From Lepus europaeus (taxonomy: Eukaryota > Chordata > Mammalia > Lagomorpha > Leporidae): 64,000 nt of DNA. Position 1 is the first letter of the stretch. Each line of letters opens with the position of its first letter. The notes beneath the pieces were generated by a model that saw only the letters and a list, made by a program, of their open reading frames with translations, ran no database searches and had not been told where the DNA came from. This document shows positions 47,111 through 58,362 of this stretch, one piece after another. The stretch covers positions 27,671,858 through 27,735,857 of the forward strand of contig NC_084835.1 in NCBI RefSeq assembly GCF_033115175.1, given 5' to 3'. A program made the position numbers and the translations under genes.

Positions 47111-47754
47111 GGAGCGGATATGACGTAAACGGCTTCTTCCCAGGAGTACGACACCTTCTAGTTGATTGACAGGCTCAGAGGCGGGCTGGGCGAAGCTGTC
47201 CTGTGTGAAGTGGTTTGGAGAGTTTCCCAATGCAATAGAGTACTCGGAATTTTGCAGATGTCTTGACACTTAAGGGTTGTGGGACGTGCCCTGAAGTGGT
47301 GACTATGCCTTCAGGAACTTCAGTGCCCCACCTAAGGGAATAAGTTGCAAGATTTCGCCTACGCGTGTTCCTCCTTTTAAACAGGTGTTTCTGCTCCGGG
47401 TTCACCAGGAGTGGAGCTCTTTTTAGCGATTCTTATGAAGAAATACTGAAAAATAAATAGAACCTTTTGTCTGTTATTGACGACTGCTGTTTGTCAGTAT
47501 TGTAGGGGAGTCAGATTAATTAAAGACGTGTCCTGGGCGTTCATGGGTATTTACTTCAGCCACGGGGCTGGACTCAACCGAGTATGACTCTCATTTCTTT
47601 CTCAAGTCCTTTTGATATCAGAAATGGCCCCCCTAACACCTATATGAAAATGTGGCCCCTTAAGGTTCCCCCAGAAGTCCCATCTAGGGTGCCATATGAT
47701 ATCACCATATGCTTATTAATAAATCCCCAATATTAATAAGCCCGAGAGGGTTCT
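47111..47754. other. Intergenic spacer upstream of SELENOK
   Basis: No gene or recognised repeat. It starts just outside the SELENOK promoter and ends at the family 2 LTR-like element. Confidence 0.4.
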
Positions 47755-48204
47755 TGGCTGATATTTAAAGAATTCTAAATACTGGCATAAATAAACGAGG
47801 CAGCATGGTACAGTGTAGGCTTTTATTTAGTGAGAAAGATGCATAGGAGAATGAAAGCTTTATCTAAGAGAGAGAGGGGTAAATCTGGGTTCATACCCAG
47901 CACCAGGAACCAGCCACATGGAGAAGCATCTAGGGCCGGTGACCCAAAGGCCACGCGCCCTGGGGGCACAGGGCTACAGCAAGTTCCCTCCTGGCAAGAG
48001 GCCAGGGAAAAGAAGAGAGGGGACACACTGTGTCCCAAGCTTTTAACTGACTTCCAAAGGAAGTGGTTAATTAACCTGATTGGCCAGTGGACACTCAGGT
48101 GTGGTCAGGTAGGGACATGAGGTCACACAGGGGCATGGCGAAGGCGTGGTCTTCCAGCCTCTTACAAACCTAATTGATTTTAACCTGTATGCCTACCTAC
48201 TTCA
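47755..48204 (-). mobile_element. LTR-like element, family 2 copy 1
   Basis: A unit of about 450 bases whose minus strand runs from TGAAGTAGGTAGGC to GCCA and has AATAAA near its 3' end (CTAAATAAAAGCCTACACTG). It is repeated in the same orientation at 49722-50171. No clear target-site duplication was seen. Confidence 0.6.
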
Positions 48205-48305
48205 CTTTCACTTGACTGTGGCTTCCCTTTTCCCATTTCTCGAGCCTTGTGGACTCTATTTGGAAAGGCTCTTAATTACCTCAAAAATAAGAACTACATA
48301 TTGCA

Positions 48306-48570
48306 GGTAGGTATTGGGCACCAGAGCTGGGTCACAGCTTGGGGCTACCGTGTCCCATACCCCAGAGCCTGTCTTCAGTTCTTTCTCCTCTGCTTCAGAT
48401 CCAGTGTCCTGCTAACATTTATCCTGAGAGACAGCAGGTGCTGGCTTAACTTCTTGAATCTTTGCCATCCATGTAGGACTCCAGATGGAGTTCAGTCGGG
48501 CCCAGCCCTGGCTGTTGCAGGCATTTGGGGGGAATGAACCAGTGGGTGGATGGAAAATTCTCTTTTTAAT
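48306..48570 (+). mobile_element. C-SINE-like, old
   Basis: Diverged sense copy: ATTGGGCACCAGAGCTGGGT, CTGGCTGTTGCAGGCATTTG. Confidence 0.55.
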
Positions 48571-48839
48571 TTAGGAAATTACATTTGGAAATAATTTTAT
48601 TTTGTATTTAACAATGTTTAGATTGTATGTTATACCTATAGTTGACAGATTTAATTTCAGATTGATTTCTTAGGGGTCCATTTCTCCCCCCAAAAAAAGT
48701 ACCTAACAGGACAATAGTTTTCACTTTGTTTGAGACTTTTGCAGCACAGAGAATCATTCTTGGCAAAATATTGGGGGGGGGATAATTAATTTTCTCAAGA
48801 GCCTTTCTTAACCTAGATCATGCCACCATGAAAGATAGG

Positions 48840-49015
48840 GATGGATAAATGATACAGACCTTCAACTGGCTGGTTCACTGCCCGAATGCCTGCAACAGCC
48901 GGGGCTAGATCAAGCCAAAGCCTGGAGTGCAGAACTTATTTAGCTCCTGCATGGACCAAGTACTTGAGTTGTCACCTGCTTCCTCCAGGGTGTGCATTAG
49001 AGCAGGAAACTGGAA
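48840..49015 (-). mobile_element. C-SINE-like fragment, old
   Basis: Antisense fragment: CAACTGGCTGGTTCACTGCC, CAAGTACTTGAGTTGTCACC. Confidence 0.55.
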
Positions 49016-49021
49016 TGGGGA

Positions 49022-49400
49022 GTGTTAGGAAAAGAGTTGCAGATTGGTGCCTCCTCACACAGGCACCAAAACGTTAGGAAAAGAGGCGCAGAATAGAGAG
49101 GAGGCAATGTATGAATTTACAGCCAGACCAAATTTATTCAGAGAAAATAAAGCTGTAGAGGTGGGGACCAACTGCCTTCATGCACATCGATGGAACACAT
49201 GGCAGAAGGCCCCAACCCCCAGGGGCCGAGCCTTTATAAGGAGGGCTAGGGCTGGGAGTCGGGGTAGGGGGCAGCAGGGAGGGGAATTCCTGGAACTGGG
49301 CGGGGCCTGGGGAACCTGGAAAAGAATGCAGTGTGGGGTATGAAGTCCATAGGGTGCGAGACCCAATTGAGTTTCAAGGGCAAGGAATGCATTCCAAAGT
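49022..49400 (-). mobile_element. LTR-like fragment, family 3
   Basis: On the minus strand there is a CTTATAAAGG TATA region near 49236 and then TGAATAAATTTGGTCTGGCT near 49135. A short duplicated TTAGGAAAAGAG motif follows (49024 and 49073). This arrangement resembles an LTR. No internal genes are visible and the family is unknown. Confidence 0.4.
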
Positions 49401-49401
49401 T

Positions 49402-49720
49402 GTTTTTTCTTTTTTTTAATCAGACAGGCAGAGTTAGACAGAAAGACAGCGAGAAAGGTCTTCCTTCCATTGGTTCACCGCCCAAATGGCTGCTACGGCC
49501 GGCACACTGTGCCAATCTGAAGCCAGGAGCCAGGTGCTTCCTCCTGGTCTCCCATGCGGGTGCAGGCACCCAAGCACTTGGGCCATCCTCCACTGCACTC
49601 CCGGGCCACAGCAGAGAGCTGGACTGGAAGAGGAGCAACCGGGACTAGAACCCGGGGCCCATATGGGATGCCGGCGCCGCAGGCGGAGGGTTAACTAAGT
49701 GAACCACGTCGCCAGCCCCA
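49402..49720 (-). mobile_element. C-SINE
   Basis: Antisense: AATCAGACAGGCAGAGTTAG to AACCACGTCGCCAGCCCCA, abutting the family 2 LTR-like copy. Confidence 0.88.
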
Positions 49721-49721
49721 T

Positions 49722-50171
49722 TGCCCAATATTTAGAGAAGAATTCTAAATAGCAGCATAAATAAACGAGGCAGCATGGTACATTTTAGGCTTTTATGTAG
49801 TGCAAAAGATGCCTAAGAGAGTGAGAGCTTTATCTAAAAGAGAAAGGGGTAAATCTGGGTTCATACCGAGCACCAGGAACCAGCCACGTGGAGGAGCATC
49901 TAGGCCAGAAAGCTAGAAAGGCCACCTGCCCTGGAGGCGCAGGGCTACAGCGATCCCCCTCCTGGCAAAGGCCAGGGAAAAGAAGAGAGCAGACACACTG
50001 TGTCCCAGGCTTTTAACCCACTTCCAAAGGGAGTGGTTAATTAACCTGATTGGCCAGAGGGCATTGAGGTGTGGCCAGGTAGGGGCATGAGGTCACACAG
50101 GGGTGTGGCGAAGGCGTGGTCTTCCAGCTCACAAAGCTAATTGATTTTAACCTGTGTGCCTGCCTCCTTCA
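49722..50171 (-). mobile_element. LTR-like element, family 2 copy 2
   Basis: Same length and orientation as 47755-48204 and clearly homologous, with visible divergence scattered along the length. Its left edge abuts an antisense C-SINE (49402-49720). The sequence between the two copies is SINEs and other repeats, not retroviral genes. Confidence 0.6.
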
Positions 50172-50318
50172 GAACTAGTTTACCACTACTGTATGTGACT
50201 GTTAAGCACTTGAAATGTGCCAGTATGAGTTGAGATGCACCACACAATATACATAGTGCATCACAAAAATTTGGAAACAATAATGTAAAATACCCCAAGC
50301 TTTTCTTATTAATGACAA

Positions 50319-50647
50319 AAGAGGGGAGGGGGAGGGGGAGGGGAGGGGAAAGAGAGGGGGAAGGGAGGGGGAGGGAGAGAGAGAGCGCTTCTACTTTCTG
50401 CTGGTTTTCTCTCTAAATGCCTGCAAGAGTCAGGGCTGAGACAGGTCAAAGCAAGGAACAGGGAACTCAGTTTGGATCTCCAGTGTGAGTAATAGGAACC
50501 CAAGTACTCGAGCCATCACCTGCTGCCTCCCAGGGTGCACATTATCATAAAACTGGATTTGGGAACAGACCCAGGATTTAAATCCAGACCTGCGTGGGAT
50601 GTGGGCATCCCAAGTGGCGTTCAACCATTACACCAAGTGCTCACACC
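50319..50647 (-). mobile_element. C-SINE, old, with a (GGGGA)n tract
   Basis: Antisense copy whose tail has become a GGGGAGGGGGAGGG tract (about 50321-50382). Ends ACACCAAGTGCTCACACC. Confidence 0.65.
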
Positions 50648-50811
50648 TTTTTAATTTTTAATGCAACCACTAGAAAATTTGAAAGTACACACCTGGCCTA
50701 CAATTATGGTTGATATTACCTTTCTGTTTTGGTCTAGGATGAAAATCTCATTGGCCTGGCCCAGAAAAGGCACTTCATAAAAATTTGTTTAATGAAAGGG
50801 TGGTCTTAATA

Positions 50812-51450
50812 ATGGATAACATTTATTCAGAGTTTTCTCTGTGTCAAGTGTTCTAGACACTTTCCATGTAAATTATTTTTTTTTTCTTGACAGGCAGAGT
50901 GGATAGTGAGAGAGAGAGAGACAGAGAGAAAGGTCTTCCTTTTCGCCGTTGGTTCACCCTCCAATGGCCGCTGCGGCCAGCACACTGCGCTGATCCGAAG
51001 CCAGGAGCCAGGTGCTTTTCCTGGTCTCCCATGCAGGTGCAGGGCCCAAGGACTTGAGCCATCATCCACTGCCTTCCCGGGCCATAGCAGAGAGCTGGCC
51101 TGGAAGAGGGGCAACCGGGACAGAATCCGGTGCCCCGACCGGGACTAGAACCCGGTGTGCCGGCGCCGCAAGGCGGAGGATTAGCCTGTTAAGCCACAGC
51201 GCCGGCCTCCATGTAAATTATTTAATCCTCACAACCACAATTCATATAGCACTCATCCTGTGACGAGGATTTTCATGTATTAATTCATGTAAATCTCAAC
51301 CTTATTAAGTGGGTTCTACTACTATTACCATTTTACAGATGAAAAAACTGGGTCAGAGAGAGCTCAAATGGCTTGCCTAAGTTCATACAGAAACAGCGCT
51401 GAAATCAGAATCAAGAGCCTGGCTCTATAGTTTGCGTTGCTAACTCCCGT
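50812..51450 (-). repeat. MIR SINE split by a young C-SINE
   Basis: 50812-50877 (TAACATTTATTCAGAGTTTT...) and 51224-51450 (ending CATTTTACAGATGAAAAAAC, then GGCTTGCCTAAGTTCATA) are two halves of one MIR. The C-SINE at 50878-51207 lies between them, flanked by a 16-base duplication TCCATGTAAATTATTT. Confidence 0.7.
50878..51207 (-). mobile_element. C-SINE, young subtype, inside a MIR
   Basis: Antisense: TTGACAGGCAGAGTGGATAG to AAGCCACAGCGCCGGCC, with a perfect 16-base target duplication. Confidence 0.93.
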
Positions 51451-52019
51451 GTTGTGCTGACTCCCCACATGTAAGCAGTACTGAAACAGGATATATTTTC
51501 CCATGGTTATTACAGGGTAGAATGGGAGGTGGGTGCTGGAAAGTACTTGAATGTGTCTCACTTTTCTCAAAGCTGCACAGTAACTGACCACATTTTTTCT
51601 TTTCTAGACATCTGAGCAAATTCCCTTTGGGCATCTCTAAACGGATTACCTGCCCGTCTCTGCCCCAATTTCTTGGCTGAAGGGATGGGCTGTTCTGAGA
51701 GACAGTGACCTCTGGAGCTGCAGCTGGAGCTGCAGAGGGCTTGGGAGTTACTACTAGATACTGGAGTATCACAAGGTTACCTCAACATTGGCTTGAAGGA
51801 ACATGGAAAATAGATGACATTTATATTTTTATTAACATTGTATTCATTTTTCTCACAGCTATACCCTTTGTATTTTTTATTTCATCTGGGACCAGAAATC
51901 TTGGCTCTGTATATCATTTTTCTACCTCACATCCTAAATTGTTTTTTTTCATAACGACTTCCCTTTTTTAAAAAGTTGTGTAGCCTCACGCTGGACATTC
52001 TGTGCAAGTCAGCATTTAA

Positions 52020-52335
52020 TGTTTCTTTTTGAGAGACAGAGAGGGAAAGGAAGAGATGGAGAGAGAGAGAGTGTGTTCCCATCTTCTGGTTCATTTCCAA
52101 ATGCCCACAAGGGCCTGAGATGAACCAGACTGGAGCCAGGAGCCAGTAACCAATCCAGGTCTCCCATGTGGGTGGCAGAGACTAAATTACTTGAGCCATC
52201 ACATGCTGCCTCCCAGGGTGTGCACTGATGGGTATCTGGATTGGAAGTCAGGGCCAGGAATCAAACCCAGGCGTTCCAATATGGGATGGTAGCATCTCAA
52301 CCAGCACCCTAACCACTAGGCCAAATACCTGCCCC
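52020..52335 (-). mobile_element. C-SINE, old
   Basis: Antisense: TTTTGAGAGACAGAGAGGGA to CTAGGCCAAATACCTGCCCC. TCAGCATTT lies on both sides. Confidence 0.75.
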
Positions 52336-52616
52336 TAAATCAGCATTTTTGGAGCCAATAAACACCTCATCAATTCAAGTGAAGCAGTGGTTGTTTTATT
52401 GTACAAATCACTTTCTGAAACTACCTGGACTATTTTTTATAGAAATATGGAAATATGCATATTCACAGTATTATTTTCCTTAGATAATTCATTTGTTTAA
52501 AAAGTTTAGGATATTCATCTGTAGTTTCTAAAATATATCACAAAGCTAATCAAATTATCCATGTCATTAGTGGGTCTGTCTGTGAGATTTACAGTCTGCC
52601 TTTAAGAAGTAAAAAA

Positions 52617-52951
52617 GGGCCGGCGCCGTGGCTTAACAGGCTAATCCTCCACCTTGCGGCGCCGGCACACCAGGTTCTAGTCCCGGTTGGGGCACCGATC
52701 CTGTCCCGGTTGCCCCTCTTCCAGGCCCGCTCTCTGCTGTGGCCCGGGAGTGCAGTGGAGGATGGCCCAAGTGCTTGGGCCCTGCACCCCATGGGAGACC
52801 AGGAAAAGCACCTGGCTCCTGCCATCGGAACAGCGCGGTGCACTGGCCGCAGCGCGCCTACCTCGGCGGCCATTGGAGGGTGAACCAACGGCGAAAAGGA
52901 AGACCTTTCTCTCTGTCTCCCTCTACTGTCCACTCTGCCTATCAAAAAAAA
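52617..52951 (+). mobile_element. C-SINE, young subtype
   Basis: Sense copy from GGGCCGGCGCCGTGGCTTAA. It is flanked by the exact repeat AAGAAGTAAAAAAGGG (52604-52619 and 52952-52967), with the GGG shared by the SINE start. Confidence 0.94.
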
Positions 52952-53135
52952 AAGAAGTAAAAAAGGGATGTTTGGACTCAACCTTTTGGTTTCATTACAG
53001 AAAGAGAAATAATTATAATTATATATATATAATTATAATTATGATAGCTAACATTTTGAACTCATGATCTAGTTTTATCAATATAGTACAGTGTAAATGT
53101 TTACAGTGGTAGATGGAATGGAATATTAGTCCAGA

Positions 53136-53430
53136 TTTTTAAAAAAATATTTATTTATTTGAAAGTCAGAGTTACACAGAGAGAGAGAGGTCCTCCATCC
53201 ACTGGTTCACTCCCCAACTGGCCCCAACAGCTGGAGTTGTGCCGATCTGAAGCCAGGAGCCAGGAGCTTCCTCCAGGTCTCCAAGGACCTGGGCCATCTT
53301 CCACTGCTTTCCCAGGCCACAGCAGAGAGCCGGACCAAAAGTGGAGCAACCAGGCCTCGAACCGGTGCCCACATGGGATGCAGGCACTGCACGTTGCCAT
53401 CCTAGCCGCTCTGACACTTGGCAGCCCCAA
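53136..53430 (-). mobile_element. C-SINE
   Basis: Antisense, flanked by AGTCCAGATTTTTAAA-type text (about 53129 and 53430). Confidence 0.88.
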
Positions 53431-53946
53431 GTCCAGATTTTTAAAGCAAAACCATCAGAGAGTGAGATGTCAGTTGCCTTGTAGGGGTACTTACTGATCA
53501 CTAAAAGCTACATTTTTGTTTAGAATTGTTTATTATAATACCAAAACGGGTGCTACTTTCTAAGCCCTATCTTAGGATCCCTAAATATAAGATATAAGAA
53601 AAGTGTGCATTTATTACTATGTTTATAGATTAAGAGATAAATTGATCTGTACATGTGGGAAATAAGTCTACTGATGACCTTTCTAGAGAGGACTGTGATG
53701 GGTTATCAAAGGAATAGGCACATACTAAGGTTTCAGTGCAGAAAGTAAGAGCTGTAAAAGGAAAAAGAAATGAATCTATCAACCATGAGGTTGATACACA
53801 AGGAATATCTGTGATCTTCCTGGGAGCCAGGGCAAAGTGGGAACTACAGCAGTAAGTGACTGTTACCAGAAATGTGTGGAACACGCCCTCCTGAGGCCAC
53901 CTACCCACCAAAAGATGAACTCAGAAACATGAAGGAAGGGAGGTGT

Positions 53947-54227
53947 TTTTATTTTTTTTAAGATTTATTTTATTCATTTGGAAGCTGGGGCAGGGGGAGA
54001 GACAGAGAGAGGTCTTGTATCTGCTGGTTCACTCCCCAAGTGGCTGCAATGTCCAGGCTGGAGCAGGCCAAAGCCAGGAGCTTCTTCTGGGTCTCCCATG
54101 TGGGTGGCGGGGCTCAGGGACTTGGGCCATCCTCTGCAGCTTTCCCAGGCACATTAGCAGGGAGCTGGATCAAAAGCAGAACAGCTGGGACTTGAACTGG
54201 CGCCTACATGGGATGCCAACACTGCAT
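53947..54227 (-). mobile_element. C-SINE
   Basis: Antisense: TTAAGATTTATTTTATTCAT to CATGGGATGCCAACACTGCA. Confidence 0.85.
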
Positions 54228-54656
54228 TTTTCTCATTATTTTGGCCAGATTTTAAATTTGTGCTCATAAGGAGAATTTGTATGGATTACTTAATCCTCCA
54301 TGACAGAAGTGCATTTATTTAACCAAATCAGCATTTAGATGAGGTCTTAAACACTGCTTTGCTTTTGACTTTAAAATTCTGTTATTTATGTATAAATTTT
54401 CCATGACAACTGCTGTTTTCCTAGTATAGTCAAAACACATTATTGCTTATAAACAGAGAGAATAGTTATACACAATAAACTAAAATGTGTGAGTGCTTAA
54501 AGAAACATTTGTTTTGCCAACAAAATTCCATTCCACATCTAGTCTTTCTACAACCAAACAGGATGAATAAGACCTTACTCTGGTTTGATATTCCCTGTCC
54601 TTTTAATTGCAGGTTTAGTGAAAATAGGTTTGTTTTATAGTCTCCTAGGGAAAAAG

Positions 54657-54682
54657 TTCTTATTTATTTATTTGAAATGCAG

Positions 54683-54734
<52 letters not shown>

Positions 54735-54980
54735 TCCACCCACAGGTTCACTCCACAAATGTTTGCGATAGCACAGGGAGCTCCAGGCTGAAGCCAGGAG
54801 CCTGGAACTCCACCCAGGACCCCCTACCTAGGTTAGGGTACCTAGGGCATCCTCTAGTGCCAGGTACCTCAGCAGGGCACTGCATCAGAAGGTGAGCAGC
54901 AAGGATTCAAACCCACACTCTGATGTGGGATGCTGGGGTAATAGGCAGCAGCTGTACCTGCTGGGCTACAGCAGTGGCCC
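54657..54980 (-). mobile_element. C-SINE with a long (GA)n tract
   Basis: Antisense copy with an uninterrupted GA repeat at about 54686-54731. Confidence 0.82.
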
Positions 54981-54997
54981 TGTTTGGGTGTAAGGTT

Positions 54998-55029
54998 TTT
55001 GTTTTTGTTTGTTTGTTTGTTTGTTTTTT

Positions 55030-55068
<39 letters not shown>

Positions 55069-55334
55069 TTTTCCTTTTTCCATTGGTTCACCCCCCAAAT
55101 TGCCGGCCCATCATGCTGACCAAAGCCAGGAGCCAGGTGCTTCCCCTGGTCTCCCATGCAGGTGCAGGGCCCAAGTCGACTTGGGCCATCCTCCACTGCA
55201 CTCCTGGGCCACAGCAGAGAGCTGGACTGGAAGAAGAGCAACCAGGACAGAATCCAGTGCCCAGACCGGGACTAGAACCTCGGGGTGTCAGTGCTGCAGG
55301 CAGAGGATTAGCCTATTGAGCTGTGGTGCCGGCC
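54998..55334 (-). mobile_element. C-SINE, young subtype, with (GTTT)n and (GA)n tracts
   Basis: Antisense: GTTTGTTTGTTTGTTTGTTT tail, GA run, TTTCCATTGGTTCACCCCCC, ending GCTGTGGTGCCGGCC. GGTGTAAGGTTTT/GGTGTGAGGTTTT flank it. Confidence 0.88.
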
Positions 55335-55920
55335 AGGTGTGAGGTTTTAAGATTTTAGGGTTCACAGAAGGTGAAGATGCAGCTGGTTAAAGTAGAAAAG
55401 ACTTTATTTTAGGGAGACCAAATAGAGGGGTGAGGGAGCAGGGGGTTGAAGCCAGGCTTCATGCTGTTTGAGCAGCGGGCAGAGTCCCATCTGGAGCTGC
55501 TTGTTGGGGGTGGGGGGTGTGCAGAGCCCTGCACAGACCCTGATAAGGTGAGTGGGAGACATACAGAAAGCCTCCTTGGTGAAGTGTGAGTGGACGGTCT
55601 TGCAGTTTGGAGGGTCCCAGGTGTGAGGATTTCCCAAGCAAGTTAAGCATTTCACTAGCCTTTAGATGATCTCTCTGGGCCCAGTCTCAAAAGGTCTGTG
55701 GGTTCAGGCCCAGAAGCCTAATAGGTTCTCATACTAGGGAGAGGTTCTTTATGATGCAGGGGTAACTGTTCAAGGGAGGGATTGTTAACCACACTTTACA
55801 GGATAATTTTAGGGAAATCGCCAGAACCTCACTAAGAGAGAGATTATTGCTAATGACTCAGTGTTACTCTTTTGTTCTCAACAATTGTACAACACAAACA
55901 ATTGGGTTAATATTACTCAA
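55335..55920 (-). mobile_element. LTR-like fragment, family 4
   Basis: On the minus strand AATAAAGTCTTTTCTACTTT precedes CAGCTGCATCTTCACCTTCT and ends near CCTCACACC, like the 3' part of an LTR. A C-SINE at 54998-55334 is inserted at its end, with TGTTTGGGTGTAAGG beyond it. Extent is approximate. Confidence 0.35.
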
Positions 55921-57173
55921 GTTCAAATGTGATTCTCAACCTCAAAAAAGTCATCTTTCACAATTATCAGTAATTTCCTTCTTTTGCTAGGAAAGACTCA
56001 TTTGTTTTTGATGGCAAGTATGAAGCAGAGATTCTGAAAATGGAATCTGGCAACTGAAGAAGTGTTGCATGATAGTACTTTTTTTTATCCCTTTCGAATA
56101 TATTTTTATCTGCTCCTTCGTGGCACCCAGACTTTCATGTTCGGACTGAGAAGTTTCACAAGAATGTAGGGGACCATATGTGCAGAAAAGTGGAGAGGCA
56201 AGTGGAGACGGCTCTAAGCACCTTGAGTACTGACCTGTTTGGTCTCTAATTGCTGAGTTCTATCCAACCAGCTGGCAGAGGAGGGGAGCAGGTGCAGAGG
56301 AGGCCAACAGGGCTGGCGCACAAGACAGAGGGAGTTGTCTACAGCGGCGGCGGCAGCATCATCAACACTTCACGCTGGGATTTACTTGGCTCACCCAGTA
56401 CTTAGGTTAGGAGCTCAGCTTTGTGACTGTTCCCACGTGGGAGAAGCTGCCCAGAATATGATTCTCATTTCAACTGAGTCACTGTTTTTAGAAATGTAAA
56501 ATCCTGAAGTGACTCTGCTGAGTTACATTTTCCATCATAAGCCTTGAAAATGCTCACGTCTTTAACTGAGCATTTCCATTTCTAGTATTCTAAAGAAACA
56601 ATGAGAGATGTTCAGACTGGTGCACAAGGACATTTATCCCATTTGGAATGAAAAAAAAGAAGCCATGCATCTGTGCAATAATGAGAGGTTGGCTAAGTTT
56701 TGAATTATAAGAGGACACTGTACATTAAAATATCAAGAAACCAAAGCAGGTGTTTTTTCTATAATAAAAAAGTATTCTTTTTATAATTAAAAATAAACAT
56801 CAGTACTTTCCAAAAGTTATACCTATTAGAAACTCAGGGTTCATTTCTAGTTTTGTTTTAATGGTTTGGATAATTATTCAAAATATTTTTCTTTCAGAAC
56901 CGATGGAAAATGAACAAATAAGATTTCCTCAAGCAGTTGCTAACTTTCAGAGAACATTTTAAGGGCAGGCTTATTCCATAAGGTGATTTGGACTCCAATT
57001 GCATTGGTACACACAAGTATACACATGGGCATCCCACACAAGTGAGCCTGTCAAGTCGCTGCTCTTTGGTTTTCTCTTCAATATGAATAGAGTCTGGCAA
57101 GAATTAAGCAAACAACTTCAAATTCCTAGCTGGTGAGTTTGTAAAACTCCTGACGGCTAAGGAAGGCGAAGCC
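55921..57173. other. Intergenic, no gene seen
   Basis: No coding exon recognised. About 56560-56740 looks like an old LINE-1 remnant (TATTCTAAAGAAACAATGAG, GGTTGGCTAAGTTTTGAATT), and a short GGCGGCGGC stretch lies near 56345. Confidence 0.4.
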
Positions 57174-57233
57174 TTTTTTTTTTTTATCATTTATTAATTT
57201 ATTTGAAAGTCAGAGTTACAGAGACAGAGAGAG

Positions 57234-57271
<38 letters not shown>

Positions 57272-57527
57272 CTTCCATCCGCTGGGTCACTCCCCAATTG
57301 GCCCCACCAGTCGGAGCTGTGCTGATCCAAAGCCAGCAGCCAGGAGCTTCTTCTTGGTCTCCCAGGTGGGTGCAGGGGCCCAAGGACTTGGGCCATCTTC
57401 TACTGCTTTCCCAGGCCCTAGCAGAGAGCTGGATTGGAAGAGGAGCAGCAGGGACTGGAGCTGGCACCCATATGAGATGCTGGCACTGCAGGCAGCAGCT
57501 TTAACCAGCTACGCCACAGCACCAGCC
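57174..57527 (-). mobile_element. C-SINE with a (GA)n tract
   Basis: Antisense: TTATTTGAAAGTCAGAGTTA, GA run, ending CTACGCCACAGCACCAGCC. Confidence 0.9.
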
Positions 57528-57594
57528 TAGAAGTCTTTTGAATTCAAGCTTTGTAAATGATCTATTGGTAAGGCTATTAAATGAAAACATTCAC

Positions 57595-58089
57595 TGTCGG
57601 ACCCTCGCCAGCAAGGGTCCAACATAGTCACGACACGGTCATTGTTTCTCGGTTCTCAAGGAACTTTTACTTGTGGGGGCAGAAGGAAAGAGTGGGGGGA
57701 GAGAAGAAAAGAGAAGGAGGAGCAGCAGCTCCAAGCCCAATTCCCAATGTCTCTTTATACCCCCAAGTCCGTGGAGCATCCGCTCCACAGCCAATAGCGG
57801 CTCTCTTCACGTGCAGTTCACACTGGTATCGTCCAATCAGATGAAAGGACGCGTATAGTCTCAGGTCGAAAGTTCATCTGTTTCACCTGGTTCTTCCTAG
57901 TTGTCTATGCAGAGTCCGTCCTGCCTCAACTTCATCTGTTTCACCGGCTTCCTCCTAGTTGTTTATGCAGAGTCCATTCTGTTTCATCTGTTTCACCTGG
58001 CTGTTTTCGTGGGCCTTGTGGTCGACCGATTGCTGCAAGCTATGCAGATGAGGAGGTTCTCACAGGTGGCCAGCCTGCGGTTCCCCACA
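57595..58089 (-). mobile_element. Solo LTR of the same endogenous retrovirus family, copy B
   Basis: About 495 bases with TG...CA ends, flanked by the 6-base duplication ATTCAC (57589-57594 and 58090-58095). It is nearly identical to copy A read on the other strand, including the TATA region and the internal repeats. No internal retroviral sequence. The 6-base duplication would fit a class II (ERV-K-like) integrase, but copy A shows only 5 bases, so the class is open. Confidence 0.85.
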
Positions 58090-58101
58090 ATTCACTTAAT
58101 T

Positions 58102-58362
58102 TATTTTTTTAAAGATTTATTTATTTCAAAGTTAGAGTTACACAGAGAGAGAAGGAGAGCCAGAGAGAGAGAGAGAGAGAGAGGTCTTCCATCCGCTGGT
58201 TCACTCCCCATTCGCCACAATGGCCAGAGCTGGACTGATCCAAAGCCAGGAGCCAGGAGCTTCTTCCAGGTCTCCCATGTGGGTGCAGGGGCCCAAGGAC
58301 TTGGGCCATCTTCTGCTTTCCCAGGCCCTGGCAGAGAGCTGGATCAGAAGAGGAGCAGCCAG
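58102..58362 (-). mobile_element. C-SINE, 5' end missing
   Basis: Antisense copy that stops at AGAGGAGCAGCCAG, beside the solo LTR copy B. Confidence 0.85.

Noticed and set aside
47755-50171. A provirus bounded by the two family 2 LTR-like copies
   Set aside because: The interval between them holds SINEs and other repeats, no retroviral gene remnants were recognised, and no matching target duplication lies outside the pair.
54686-55070. CRISPR-like or satellite array from regular repeats
   Set aside because: The regularity is simple (GA)n, (GTTT)n and dispersed C-SINEs in a mammalian genome. There are no spacer-repeat units.
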